This document shows positions 1 to 7,939 of a DNA stretch of 43,786 nucleotides, in pieces. The notes under the pieces are model-generated. The model saw nothing but the letters and a program-made list of their open reading frames with translations. It was not told the DNA's origin and did not search any database. Numbering within the stretch: position 1 is the stretch's first letter; every line of letters starts with the position of its first letter. The translations under genes and the position numbers were made by a program. This DNA is from Pseudomonadota bacterium. Its GTDB lineage: Bacteria; Desulfobacterota; Syntrophorhabdia; Syntrophorhabdales; Syntrophorhabdaceae. The DNA lies in the NCBI GenBank assembly GCA_026388245.1, contig JAPLKD010000050.1, positions 1-43,786 of the forward strand, written 5' to 3'.

Positions 1-14
1 AAACAGATGCCATA

Positions 15-872
15 TCAAATCTCCGGAAAGGGTGCGAGGATTACACCTGATCTTTTAAGTAATAAATGAAATTCAGGGTGGAGCAGCGTTGTGAGTTCTT
101 TCTCCCTGTCCTGGGTGGAGAAGCCTGAAAAGGGACCATATAGATGATCTTTCTCGGCGCGCCCCGGGTGAAGCATCAACTCTGTAAGCCCGTGAGAAAG
201 ACCTTCAAGAAGTTCTTCCATCAAGGAAAGGGAAAGCCTTCCTTTAATGTAGAGACCCCTGAAGTGATCCGTTGTCCTGATACCCGTTTCATTTATACGA
301 ACCAGTGCTGATGCGGCATGTGTGCTGAATAATCGTGCTTCTTCCGAACATTGCCTTGAGATATGGAGACTTCGATAAGACGGTTGTGGTTCTGCCGGGA
401 TGCGTATCAAGGGAATCTTATACTTTTGTACCATTTCAATGACTGTCTCGATTACAGCAGGAAAAATATGGGCATGATGATGGCCGTCAAGATGGTTAAC
501 GGGCAGTCCTGTATCTGATAAGGCTTTGATCTGGGCTTCCACTTCAATGGCTATCTCTCTTTCAAGAGCGGTACTGATGATACCCGTAAGAAGTTGGATT
601 GCAGGGAGTTTTCCCGGGAAATATCCATCAGGTCCTGCCAGAATTTGCAAACCTGATGACAATGGTTCCCCTTCTGACAGGTTTATATGTACCCCCCATG
701 ACACCTTCTCGTTATTGAGGGATTTTATGCGCTGAATGGCATCATCGAATGCTGGCCCGTTCGGGAGGATGCTTACACTTGTTACAACACCCTTTTTGAT
801 GGCCTCAAATATGCCTGCATTTCTTGCCTCATCGGCGCCGCAGTCGTCAGCATTTATAATGAGTCTTTTCAT
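15..872 (-). CDS. ChbG/HpnK (YdjC) family carbohydrate deacetylase
   Basis: This 285-aa protein belongs to the YdjC/ChbG/HpnK family of metal-dependent deacetylases that remove acetyl groups from N-acetyl sugars; HpnK members act in hopanoid side-chain synthesis. The N-terminal NADDCGAD gives the family's Asp-Asp pair at residues 7-10, and HLDGHHHAHIFP near residue 128 supplies the His metal ligands. GVHINLSEG and the late MLHPG are also family-typical. Length is normal and no signal peptide is seen, so it is probably cytoplasmic. Its ATG overlaps the rlmE stop codon by 4 nt, so it is the last gene of a three-gene unit. No hopanoid gene is visible, so the substrate is unknown. Confidence 0.85.
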   Translation of the reverse strand: MKRLIINADDCGADEARNAGIFEAIKKGVVTSVSILPNGPAFDDAIQRIKSLNNEKVSWGVHINLSEGEPLSSGLQILAGPDGYFPGKLPAIQLLTGIISTALEREIAIEVEAQIKALSDTGLPVNHLDGHHHAHIFPAVIETVIEMVQKYKIPLIRIPAEPQPSYRSLHISRQCSEEARLFSTHAASALVRINETGIRTTDHFRGLYIKGRLSLSLMEELLEGLSHGLTELMLHPGRAEKDHLYGPFSGFSTQDREKELTTLLHPEFHLLLKRSGVILAPFPEI

Positions 873-1465
873 CTTATCTTTTCTTTACAGACAAAATATA
901 TTTCCGAGCTGATGTTGCGTGAAGATGTTGGCTTAAAGACAGAGACATGAGTAAAAAGTTTCTTTAAATCCTTTTGTTTTGCCGAAAATGCCTCAGAGAA
1001 AAATGACTTGACGATATAATGCCCCTCAGGCTTTAACCCTTCCGCTACGATACGTTTTGAAGCCTCGTAGAGTTCCTCGATGTTTTTATCATCAGCTTCC
1101 CTTATTCCTGAAAGGTTTGGCGCAATATCGCATGTGATAACATCAAAGCGTAGTATTGAAAGTATATCGAGCATGTCAGACATGTTAATGTTTTTGATAT
1201 CATTGACCATTGTCAGGATATTTTTGTAGGGAAGGGGGGTTATGGGCAGGATGTCTATCCCCACAGCCAAACCGTCATGGCCTGCTATCCGGGAAATGAC
1301 CTGTAAAAAACTGCCGGGCGCACATCCGAGGTCCAGAACTTTGTCGCCCTTTTTTATGATGTGATATTTATCCTGAATTTCCTTCAACTTATAGGCGCTT
1401 CTTGCCCTGTATCCATCCTGTTTTGCTTTTTTATAGAAGGTGTCTTTGGGGATGAACTTACCCAT
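869..1465 (-). CDS. rlmE: 23S rRNA (uridine-2'-O)-methyltransferase RlmE (FtsJ)
   Basis: RlmE 2'-O-methylates U2552 of 23S rRNA in the A-loop during late large-subunit assembly. The 198-aa length is normal. The RSAYKL start of the fold (residues 22-27), the SAM-binding motif VLDLGCAPGSF (43-53), the catalytic Asp in CDIAPNLSG (about 112-120), the Lys in YIVKSF (about 149-154) and a late Glu in SEIYFV match the K-D-K-E tetrad of RrmJ/FtsJ enzymes. It overlaps the gene upstream by 8 nt and the deacetylase downstream by 4 nt, so all three are probably translated from one message. Confidence 0.95.
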   Translation of the reverse strand: MGKFIPKDTFYKKAKQDGYRARSAYKLKEIQDKYHIIKKGDKVLDLGCAPGSFLQVISRIAGHDGLAVGIDILPITPLPYKNILTMVNDIKNINMSDMLDILSILRFDVITCDIAPNLSGIREADDKNIEELYEASKRIVAEGLKPEGHYIVKSFFSEAFSAKQKDLKKLFTHVSVFKPTSSRNISSEIYFVCKEKIR

Positions 1466-2519
1466 AAGGGTTTACGATAAGCCCTTCTTCCTTTTTCTCC
1501 TCTGTATCAAGGGATTTCCTGAGGAAATGGAGGGTGACGTTCAGTGGTGCGCCGGGATCGCGCAGGCAATCTGTCAAACCCCTGTAATATGGCAATTCTT
1601 TCAGGCTGTAAAAGATGTATGCATAGTCTTCAAGCATACGCTTGATGGACGGAACAATTGCATTAAAATCATCCTTTTCGAGGAGGGCTTTGAGAAATGC
1701 CTGTTTCTTTTCTTCAACCATGTAAGGCGGAAGGACAATGGTGGAATTGCCGGTACTGCTGTATTCTTTTTTATCTTCTTCGATGGATGACCACGTAAGA
1801 TTAAACGGTTCGAATATAACGTGTGTCAGGATTTTTTCGATATCCAGCGAATGTGCTGTCTCGGGGCATTCAAGGCCATAGATGTCTTCAGGTTTCCGGA
1901 TGGAGTCCTGTACATGTGATGAAAATCTTCTTAGCTGTGATATGTCTTCCTTGTATTTACCGGACCTTTTCGATTCTTCTTCTAAAATATAACCGGCATA
2001 CCGTGAAGAAATATCCACGAAAACCATGCCTTCACCCGTGCCGAGACGGTATTCCCTTACTATTTCTTCAAACCCTTTTTTATCAACAGGCGCTGTGAGC
2101 AACTCAACAAGTCCATCTGTAAAGTGGACTGTTCCATTGAGAAAGATAAAATTATTTTTCTTTACCTCAAAAGCCGACAATACGACCCGTGTATTGAAAT
2201 CATCGTAGTTGGACATGAAACCTTTATGTTCTTTCTTGTCCTCTATTTTCCTGAGGACCGGTTCGCCGGATATTTTTGGCTCTTCAGTTTTGATACCGGC
2301 TGTTTTGAGCTTATGGAACAGCATCCTTATATATTTCTGTATGTCTTTGTCTGTCTCACCGGGGTAAATGAGGTTTAAAAATGCCCCTGCGTTGGCGTTT
2401 TTGGGTTTTATGATTTTCTCCAGAAGCTCCAGCTTTTCGTTTTTGGAAAGATGGTGGAATCCGGATGCCTGATTTTTCAAATCTTCTGTATTCTCGAAGT
2501 GGTTGAGTATTTTTTCCAT
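1458..2519 (-). CDS. conserved-looking protein of unknown function (353 aa)
   Basis: I do not recognise this protein. It is 353 aa, acidic, rich in Glu and Lys, mostly helical in character, and has no signal peptide or membrane segment. A central stretch (about 95-190) with alternating hydrophobic residues, including FLNGTVHFTDGLVELL and GEGMVFVDISSRYAGYIL, looks like an alpha/beta domain. The C-terminal third (about 235-340) is helical and contains HFLRKS and PYYRGLTDCLRD. It is the first gene of a unit with rlmE, whose start lies inside its last codons, so a role around RNA or ribosomes is possible by context only. The start codon at 2519 is divergent from the MBL gene. Confidence 0.75.
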   Translation of the reverse strand: MEKILNHFENTEDLKNQASGFHHLSKNEKLELLEKIIKPKNANAGAFLNLIYPGETDKDIQKYIRMLFHKLKTAGIKTEEPKISGEPVLRKIEDKKEHKGFMSNYDDFNTRVVLSAFEVKKNNFIFLNGTVHFTDGLVELLTAPVDKKGFEEIVREYRLGTGEGMVFVDISSRYAGYILEEESKRSGKYKEDISQLRRFSSHVQDSIRKPEDIYGLECPETAHSLDIEKILTHVIFEPFNLTWSSIEEDKKEYSSTGNSTIVLPPYMVEEKKQAFLKALLEKDDFNAIVPSIKRMLEDYAYIFYSLKELPYYRGLTDCLRDPGAPLNVTLHFLRKSLDTEEKKEEGLIVNPYG

Positions 2520-2592
2520 GAAGGATTAATTATAGCACTAAAGCAGTAAAGATTCTATTGAAACCAGAGGCAGGAATCCAGTATGAATTGTC

Positions 2593-2622
2593 TTGACCTG
2601 ACCTTGGTGGACAACGTAAAAT
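2593..2622 (+). promoter_or_regulatory. candidate sigma-70 promoter of the MBL gene
   Basis: TTGACC (2593-2598) and TAAAAT (2617-2622) are separated by 18 bp, 47 bp upstream of the MBL start codon, which also has a plausible ribosome site in CAGGGGTG. This is a consensus match by eye only. Confidence 0.4.
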
Positions 2623-2668
2623 ACGGCAATTCGGTAGCAAGCGACAAAAATCTATTCAGGGGTGAATA

Positions 2669-3394
2669 ATGGCTAAAATACATGAAGGTGTTTATTTTAT
2701 ACAGGGAAGGGATGATATGATTCCTGATTCCCATACATACGTCATAGGCGACCCTTCATCGAATGACCTTTCTGTTATCGATGTTGGCCTGACAGGGAAG
2801 GGCAGTTACAAGATACAGTCTATCCAGAAGGCCGGGATTGAGCTGTCTGCAATAAAACGGATAATCATGACCCATACACATTTAGACCACATCGGCTGTA
2901 TCGCCGAGATAAAAAATCAGGTTCCCTGGGCCGAGTTATGGGTGCACAGGTCAGAGGGTGAACTGCTGGAGCAGGGAGATGACCGTGCTGTATACGGTAT
3001 GGATGATTTTAAAGGCATGTGTATCATGCAGTATGGTTTAAAACCCGATTCATTTAAAATGACAGTCGACCGGAAGCTTGAAGGCGGAGAAGTGTTGGAA
3101 ATCGGCAATATGGTATGGGAGATTATCCATATCCCTGGTCATTCCATGGGAGGTATAGCCCTTTACAATCCTGCCCTTGAGATCCTTATTCCCGGAGATG
3201 TCATTTATGCAGATCACGCCATTGGCCGTTTTGATCTTTTTGGCGCCGACGCAAATGAACTCAAGAAATCGCTCAACCGTCTGGCTGAACTAAAAATTGA
3301 TATCCTCCTGCCGGGACATAATAGCATCGTGAAAGACCTCCCCGGAGACTATGTTAAGCAGGTTGCGAAGATGTGGGAACCGTATCTGGGGTAG
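2669..3394 (+). CDS. MBL-fold metallo-hydrolase
   Basis: This 241-aa protein is a metallo-beta-lactamase-fold hydrolase. The THTHLDHIG motif (residues 69-77) is the HxHxDH zinc-binding signature. A later His in HIPGHSMGG (about 154-162), the Asp in IPGDVIYADH (about 172-181) and the final His in LPGHNS complete a two-metal site. The closest general type is the glyoxalase II-like group of MBL hydrolases; the substrate cannot be read from sequence. The start follows CAGGGGTGAATA. The gene stands alone and its stop is followed at once by a heptamer repeat array. Confidence 0.88.
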   Translation: MAKIHEGVYFIQGRDDMIPDSHTYVIGDPSSNDLSVIDVGLTGKGSYKIQSIQKAGIELSAIKRIIMTHTHLDHIGCIAEIKNQVPWAELWVHRSEGELLEQGDDRAVYGMDDFKGMCIMQYGLKPDSFKMTVDRKLEGGEVLEIGNMVWEIIHIPGHSMGGIALYNPALEILIPGDVIYADHAIGRFDLFGADANELKKSLNRLAELKIDILLPGHNSIVKDLPGDYVKQVAKMWEPYLG

Positions 3395-3531
3395 ATCATA
3401 GCTCATAGCTGATGGCTCATAGCAATCAAAACCTGTTCACAGTTCACAGTTCACGGTTCACGGCAATCAAAAACAGTTCACGGTTCACAGTTCACGGTTC
3501 ACAGCAATCAAAACCTGTTCACAGTTCACGG
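3395..3531 (+). repeat. degenerate heptamer array, GTTCACR and TCATAGC words
   Basis: Immediately after the MBL stop codon there is a block of TCATAGC-type heptamers, then three blocks of GTTCACA/GTTCACG heptamers. The blocks are separated by a 13-nt word close to GCAATCAAAACCT that occurs three times. The period is exactly 7 nt within each block. No open reading frame of interest is seen. Confidence 0.85.
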
Positions 3532-3540
3532 TTTATATTG

Positions 3541-3630
3541 TTTCTATGGTCTATTCTGTTTTTTTAGTTTCTTTTGTTTTATAACAATACAAACAAGACA
3601 AACCAAAGAAACCAGAGAAACTTAAGAAAC
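3541..3630 (+). repeat. inverted nonamer array (AAAGAAACC-type words)
   Basis: A T-rich left arm (3541-3580) is followed by a right arm (3584-3630) built from 9-nt words such as AATACAAAC, AAGACAAAC, CAAAGAAAC and CAGAGAAAC. The two arms are imperfect reverse complements and could fold into a long hairpin at the 3' end of the convergent MBL and 58-aa genes. Confidence 0.65.
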
Positions 3631-3638
3631 CGCCTGCA

Positions 3639-3815
3639 TTATGGAAAACAGCCAAGCTGGCAACTCATGATCTTTATATTCAACTCATTGAGCATTTCTC
3701 CCAGTGCTTTCGGTGCAATGTTTTCTTCTTCGGCAAGTTTTAAGGCTTGCTTGCATGCAATCTTACCATCCTTTGCATGTAGTTTTATTTTTTGGATCAA
3801 TTGTTCATTTTCCAT
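3639..3815 (-). CDS. small conserved-looking protein ending in CQLGCF(P)
   Basis: A 58-aa reading frame starts at the ATG at 3815 and ends at TAA 3639-3641, 23 nt downstream of the PC4-like gene. The sequence is helical: MENEQLIQKIKLHAKDGKIA, then a segment with CKQALKLAEEENIAPKALG, and the end SCQLGCFP. The middle resembles a small helix-turn-helix or winged fold (LAEEENIAPKALGEMLNELNI). I recall similar short proteins in anaerobes with the same CQLGCF ending, some near molybdenum-cofactor genes, but this is memory and unverified. It probably shares a message with the PC4-like gene. Confidence 0.6.
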   Translation of the reverse strand: MENEQLIQKIKLHAKDGKIACKQALKLAEEENIAPKALGEMLNELNIKIMSCQLGCFP

Positions 3816-3838
3816 TTTTTATACCCCCATAAAACGTT

Positions 3839-4057
3839 CTATTCTTCTTTTCCCGCGACGTTCTTTTTTGCCTTCTGCAGGAGTTTGATTGCTTCATCGA
3901 GATTTTCTGGAGTAAAAGAGATGCCCTTTTTAGTAGGTATCCATTCTCCATCATCGTTTTCAAAGAATGTTCTTATGTCGATATACTGCTTGCCCTTAAA
4001 CTCTTTCACAGTTACAATGATTTTGTCTTTCCCCTTATCTATTTCTCCGATCTGCAT
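3839..4057 (-). CDS. PC4/p15-like (YdbC-type) nucleic-acid-binding protein
   Basis: This 72-aa protein matches the transcriptional coactivator p15/PC4 domain, which binds single-stranded DNA as a dimer. Diagnostic features are the strand pattern in IIVTVKEFKGKQYIDIRTFF (13-32), DGEWIPTKKGISFTPENLDE (36-55), and a C-terminal helix AIKLLQKAKKN. The WIPTKKGISF segment is typical of bacterial members. A GGAGGG-like ribosome site lies just before the ATG at 4057. It is followed 23 nt later by the 58-aa gene. Confidence 0.8.
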   Translation of the reverse strand: MQIGEIDKGKDKIIVTVKEFKGKQYIDIRTFFENDDGEWIPTKKGISFTPENLDEAIKLLQKAKKNVAGKEE

Positions 4058-4121
4058 AACACCCTCCTCTATAAGATATTTCTGTTATATATACATTAAT
4101 TATCAAGATTATAAAATTTAA

Positions 4122-4384
4122 TCAGTAGAATCAACCTAAAAAGAAGGAGTTGCTTGACAGTTTGAAATAAATGAGAAAAAACTAACTGAACAAGCTTTTT
4201 GATATCCGGTTTCCGCTGTGTGCTTTGCTATGCCTGCGGTAAATTGGCAAAGTGCAGAGGTATCACAAACATAATTTTACAAAAAAGTTTGTTGTGCCGA
4301 ACTCAAAGTAAAGGAAGACGTGAAAAAGAAATATCTTATGCTATAATATAATCAAGTTTAAAAGGTGAATATGGGGTGTGATAA
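4122..4384. other. intergenic region between PC4-like gene and ABC exporter
   Basis: No gene is seen. A TATAAT hexamer at 4342-4347 lies 37 bp before the ABC exporter start and could be its -10 element, but no convincing -35 precedes it. The ribosome site GGGGTG just before ATG 4385 is weak. Confidence 0.4.
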
Positions 4385-6559
4385 ATGAATAAATTCCTGG
4401 GGCGTGTCTATGTCTATCTGCGTCCCCACAGACGGCAGATGGCCCTCTTGCTTACGGGTATGATTGCGAGCATCGTATATGATACCATGTTACCTTTCAG
4501 TTTCAAGTTTCTCATCGATGACGCCATCGAACCCCGTAATTATAAGCTTTTGGTACTGATCCTGGTTGTGTTGTTCACCGGAGGTTTACTGGTTTCGCTC
4601 ATTGCCGTGGGACGGGATTATCTATATGCGCAGCTCAGTGCAGATATGTTAAAGGACCTGCGCCTTCAGATCTTCAGTCATCTACAGAACCTGCCCATCG
4701 AATTCTATAGCCGCAAACGTCCGGGTGACATCATCGCTAATTTTTCCACTGACCTTGCCTCCGTTGAAAATGCCATAGCTACCTCGCTCCCCACGGGAGC
4801 CATGTCTCTTATCGGCCTTGTTTTCAGCACAATTTTGCTGTTTATCCTTCAATGGAAGCTGGCATTACTGGCTATGCTGGGTTTGTCTGTCTGCTTAATC
4901 GGTCCCAGGCTCATCAGGAAAAAATCCACCGACGCCAATGACCGTTACAAGAATGCACAAGCAGAAGTCCTGAACACGGTGGAAGAAAACATAAGCGCAC
5001 AAACAATCATCAAGGCCTTCAATTTAAAACATTTACTTGTAAATAAGTTTCAAGACCAGGTTTCCGGCCTTTCCCGTATAGCGGTTCGTGCCAATTTTCT
5101 CAGCTTTATGATGGAAAGAACCCCCGGGATTGGGGTTCTGGTTTTTCACGTCATCGTGATTTGTGCCGGTACCGTGCTTGCCTTTCAGGGTTTATTCTCA
5201 ATCGGAGCCTTGGTCGCTTTCAATGCAATCTTTGTCATTGTCAGCAAGTCCGTATATGATGTGACATCTATCCTGCCGCAACTCATGCAGGCCGCAGCGG
5301 GCATGGAGCGGATCGATAGGCTTCTCCGGGAAGAAGTATTCATTCAGGATGAACTCAACGCCCCTGCGCTGCCCCGCCTTGCTCGGGAAATTGCATTCAG
5401 GAATGTGAATTTTGGATATACGCCGGAACAACTCATTTTAAAAAACGTCAGCATTTTAATCCATCGAGGAAGCTCGGTTGCATTCGTAGGTTCCAGCGGA
5501 TCAGGCAAGAGCACGGCCATTAATCTGCTGATGAGATTTTATGACCCGGGCAGCGGGGTCATAACCTTTGACGGGATTGATGCCCGCGAAGTGACACAGA
5601 ATTCACTGCGTACACAGATGGGTGTTGTCCTCCAGGAAAACTTTCTTTTTAATACTTCAATCCGGGAAAATATTAAGTATGGAAAACCGGACGCCGGCGA
5701 TGCCGACATTGAGGCCTCGGCAAGGGCTGCTGAGATTCATGGCACGATCACCAGCATGCCCGGCGGTTATGATACGCTGGTTGGCGAGCGGGGCGGCAGG
5801 ATGTCCGGGGGGCAGCGACAACGCATTGCTATTGCCCGGGTCCTGGTTCGCGATCCGGAGATCCTGGTTATGGATGAAGCCACATCGGCCCTGGATCCTG
5901 CCACCGAGTCCGCAATCAATGCTACATTGCACCGGATCGGGCGTAACCGCACGGTTATTTCCGTTACCCACCGTCTTTCCTCCATCACGCGTGCCGATCA
6001 GATTTACGTATTTGATGATGGACACATCGTAGAACAGGGAAAACACGAAGAACTGCTCAACCAGAAAGGCTATTACAGTGCCCTTTGGCAGCAGCAAAGC
6101 GGGTTTCTCTTAAGCGGCGACGGCGAAGAGGCTGAAGTCACGGCGGAAAGGCTTAAGATGATACCAATGCTTGAGGGTCTTGGCGATGAACTGCTGACGG
6201 ACATATCCAGATTGTTTGTTACCGAGCGTTATTCCCCCGGATATACCGTTGTGCACGAAGGCGACCAGGGCGATAAATTCTACATTATCGTGCGGGGACG
6301 CGTGGAAGTCACAAAAATTATAGCCGGCGGTAGTACGCAGGTGGTGAATGTCCTGGAAGACGGTGACCATTTCGGAGAGATTGCCCTGCTGAAGAGCATA
6401 CCCCGGATTGCCACTGTTGCCACAATAATCTCAACGGTCTTCCTGACCCTGCAGCGGGATTTGTTCCTGTCGCTGATGAGCAGAGCCCCGCACCTGCGCC
6501 ACATACTGGAAGAACAGGCTGCCAGGTATATTCAGCAAGGGCAGGACAATCGCCCCTGA
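4385..6559 (+). CDS. ABC exporter (TMD-NBD) with C-terminal cyclic-nucleotide-binding domain
   Basis: This 724-aa protein is a type IV ABC exporter half-transporter. Residues 1-310 hold about six membrane segments (for example MALLLTGMIASIVYDTMLPF at 18-37). The nucleotide-binding domain spans about 335-580, with Walker A GSSGSGKST, signature MSGGQRQR and Walker B ILVMDEATSALD. Residues about 590-715 form a cNMP-binding domain (EGDQGDKFYIIVRGRVEV, then GDHFGEIALLKSIPRIATV, the phosphate-binding cassette with FGE and R). Half-transporters are usually ~580-600 aa, so the extra ~130 aa are the fused sensor domain. This suggests export gated by a cyclic nucleotide or related ligand. The substrate is unknown. 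Confidence 0.9.
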   Translation: MNKFLGRVYVYLRPHRRQMALLLTGMIASIVYDTMLPFSFKFLIDDAIEPRNYKLLVLILVVLFTGGLLVSLIAVGRDYLYAQLSADMLKDLRLQIFSHLQNLPIEFYSRKRPGDIIANFSTDLASVENAIATSLPTGAMSLIGLVFSTILLFILQWKLALLAMLGLSVCLIGPRLIRKKSTDANDRYKNAQAEVLNTVEENISAQTIIKAFNLKHLLVNKFQDQVSGLSRIAVRANFLSFMMERTPGIGVLVFHVIVICAGTVLAFQGLFSIGALVAFNAIFVIVSKSVYDVTSILPQLMQAAAGMERIDRLLREEVFIQDELNAPALPRLAREIAFRNVNFGYTPEQLILKNVSILIHRGSSVAFVGSSGSGKSTAINLLMRFYDPGSGVITFDGIDAREVTQNSLRTQMGVVLQENFLFNTSIRENIKYGKPDAGDADIEASARAAEIHGTITSMPGGYDTLVGERGGRMSGGQRQRIAIARVLVRDPEILVMDEATSALDPATESAINATLHRIGRNRTVISVTHRLSSITRADQIYVFDDGHIVEQGKHEELLNQKGYYSALWQQQSGFLLSGDGEEAEVTAERLKMIPMLEGLGDELLTDISRLFVTERYSPGYTVVHEGDQGDKFYIIVRGRVEVTKIIAGGSTQVVNVLEDGDHFGEIALLKSIPRIATVATIISTVFLTLQRDLFLSLMSRAPHLRHILEEQAARYIQQGQDNRP

Positions 6560-6576
6560 GGACAATCGCCCCTGAG
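6545..6576 (+). repeat. 16-bp perfect tandem duplication at the ABC gene stop codon
   Basis: GACAATCGCCCCTGAG occurs twice back to back (6545-6560 and 6561-6576). The first copy contains the stop codon TGA at 6557-6559, so the coding sequence is unaffected. It marks the boundary between the intact exporter gene and the decayed amt/PII region. Confidence 0.9.
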
Positions 6577-6741
6577 TTCCGCTCCGGCCCAAAACCAGTA
6601 CAAGGCCGTCTGAAATCCGATGATGCCAGGCGAGAGGCAATAGGTGATTATAACAGGCTGAAGATAAAGGGGGACCGTCTTGTTGACCGTTCTCTCGGTA
6701 CAGCCCGGGTACCGTTGAGGAACTCATTGTAGAGTCCCTTG

Positions 6742-6927
6742 TCAGCCGATCGCTGCTCCTCCCCGCTCTTCCGTTCGAATGCGGATACACTCCACGAGGT
6801 CCAGGATGAATATCTTTCCGTCGCCCACTTCTCCGGTCTGGGCACCTTTGATGATGGCGCTGATTGTAGGTTCTGCCTTCACGGCTTCCAGTCTGTTGGG
6901 GTTTATGATCGCTATAACAAGTTTCAT
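6742..6927 (-). pseudogene. internally deleted PII (GlnB/GlnK) protein
   Basis: The start [17 protein letters not shown] and the end [20 protein letters not shown] plus [11 protein letters not shown] match the first and last parts of PII signalling proteins. The frame is continuous, but about 50-60 residues between them are missing, so the product would be 61 aa against the usual 112. The lost part includes the T-loop (uridylylation and partner-binding loop); the B-loop with [10 protein letters not shown] is kept. The ATG at 6927 follows the truncated amt reading frame, as in normal amt-glnK pairs. Probably a dead remnant made by in-frame deletion, though a small product could still be translated. 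Confidence 0.7.
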
Positions 6928-6934
6928 GATATTC

Positions 6935-7657
6935 CCCATCGTAGCCAAATTTAGGTTTGATAAAGGTTACTGCGCTATAGCAGAATATACTCACAAAGAT
7001 ACCGATTATAATCGCCGAAAGGGCACTTACGAATCCTGCTGCAGGGGTGATTGCCACAAGGCTTGCCACTGCGCCTGTTGCAGTTCCGGGCATGGTGGGT
7101 TTTTCATGGAATATCCAGTCAATAATCGCCCAATTTAATCCCGCGGCTGCTGCTGCGGTATTCGTTACAACAAAAGCATTTACCGCTAATTCGTTAGCGC
7201 CAAGGGAGTTCCCTGCGTTAAAGCCAAACCACCCGAACCAGAGGAGTGCGGTACCGAGAATCGTAAAGGGCAGGTTGTGCGGCAATATCGCCTTATGCCC
7301 CCCCTTTCTTTTACCGATAAAAATGGCAATCATAAGGGCTGCAATACCGGCATTGATATGCACTACTGTCCCTCCTGCGAAATCGAGGGCACCCAGGTTT
7401 TTGAGCCATCCGCCAACACCCCATATCCAGTGGCAGCCCGGGTCATATACGAATGTGGACCAGAGGGTTATAAAGATCAAAAAAGCGGAAAACTTCATCC
7501 TCTCCGCAAAAGCCTCAATAATAAGCGCTGGTGTAATAATAGCAAACATCATCTGAAATACCATGAAAAGTTGGTGGGGAATTGCCGCCGCGTAATCTTT
7601 ATAGGGCTCGAATCCCACCCCCTTTAGACCAATCCAGTCGAAACCACCCCGCTGTCT
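6935..7657 (-). pseudogene. amt: ammonium transporter (Amt) fragment, both ends missing
   Basis: About 240 codons match the middle of Amt/MEP/Rh ammonium channels: IPHQLFMVFQMMFAIITPAL, FAGGTVVHINAGIAALM, LLWFGWFGFNAGN and the AATGAVASLVAITPAAG-like segment. The N-terminal ~100 residues, including the first membrane helices, are absent: homology begins near 7650 and a TGA lies at 7658-7660. The C-terminal part is lost after KFGYDG (6935), before the usual GVHGVGG helix, and the frame runs into the PII start. It cannot form a complete channel. Together with the deleted PII this is a decayed amt-glnK operon. Confidence 0.8.
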
Positions 7658-7789
7658 TCAAAACTAAAAGAGGAAGCGATAGAAGACAAAAAGGAGGGTA
7701 ACTATAAAGAATGGTTCCAAAAGGGATATGCGCTCAGTGATTCCGGCGATTACGGGGAGACCAGGATTCGCAATTTGACGAACAGGTAG
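7628..7789 (+). pseudogene. possible TPR-protein fragment
   Basis: A short frame contains EGNYKEWFQKGYALSDSGDY, which resembles one tetratricopeptide repeat (W-x-x-x-G-Y/A-L-x-x-x-G-D-Y). It then loses the pattern and stops at 7787-7789. It has no start signal and overlaps the broken 5' end of the amt fragment on the other strand, so it is probably rearrangement debris. Confidence 0.25.
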
Positions 7790-7877
7790 TACCATTTTTT
7801 CGTCATTTCACGAACTGACAGCAGCCCTCAAAGACCTACCCCCTTTAATATCAGAGCATTTTCTTTAATTACTGTTT

Positions 7878-7893
7878 TGGCATTGAAAATGCA
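7878..7893 (+). promoter_or_regulatory. candidate sigma-54 promoter
   Basis: TGGCATTGAAAATGCA has the GG-N10-GC spacing of -24/-12 promoters, with TGGCA and TGCA blocks. It lies about 47 bp before the start codon at 7940 of the exported protein gene. One position differs from the usual TTGC box. Confidence 0.35.
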
Positions 7894-7939
7894 CATACTA
7901 TTCCTCAGGAAGTTAAATAAAAACAGGAGGAGTAAAGAT

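Noticed and set aside
3395..3531. CRISPR-like look: a 13-nt word repeated three times with similar spacing
   Set aside because: The spacers are themselves heptamer repeats, not unique sequence, and the repeat is too short. No cas gene is present.
5657..6097. 146-aa open frame on the minus strand inside the ABC exporter
   Set aside because: It lies entirely antisense to the nucleotide-binding domain, whose motifs are intact, and has no homology or ribosome site.
6577..6735. Plus-strand open frame after the ABC exporter stop (contains REAIGDYNRLKIKGDR)
   Set aside because: It has no start signal, only one weak TPR-like hint, and sits in decayed DNA. Too little to call a gene.
6542..6934. Fusion of Amt to a novel C-terminal domain in the long 395-aa frame
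   Set aside because: After KFGYDG the frame is out of phase with the PII gene and antisense to the exporter's 3' end. The sequence is low-complexity shadow, not a domain.
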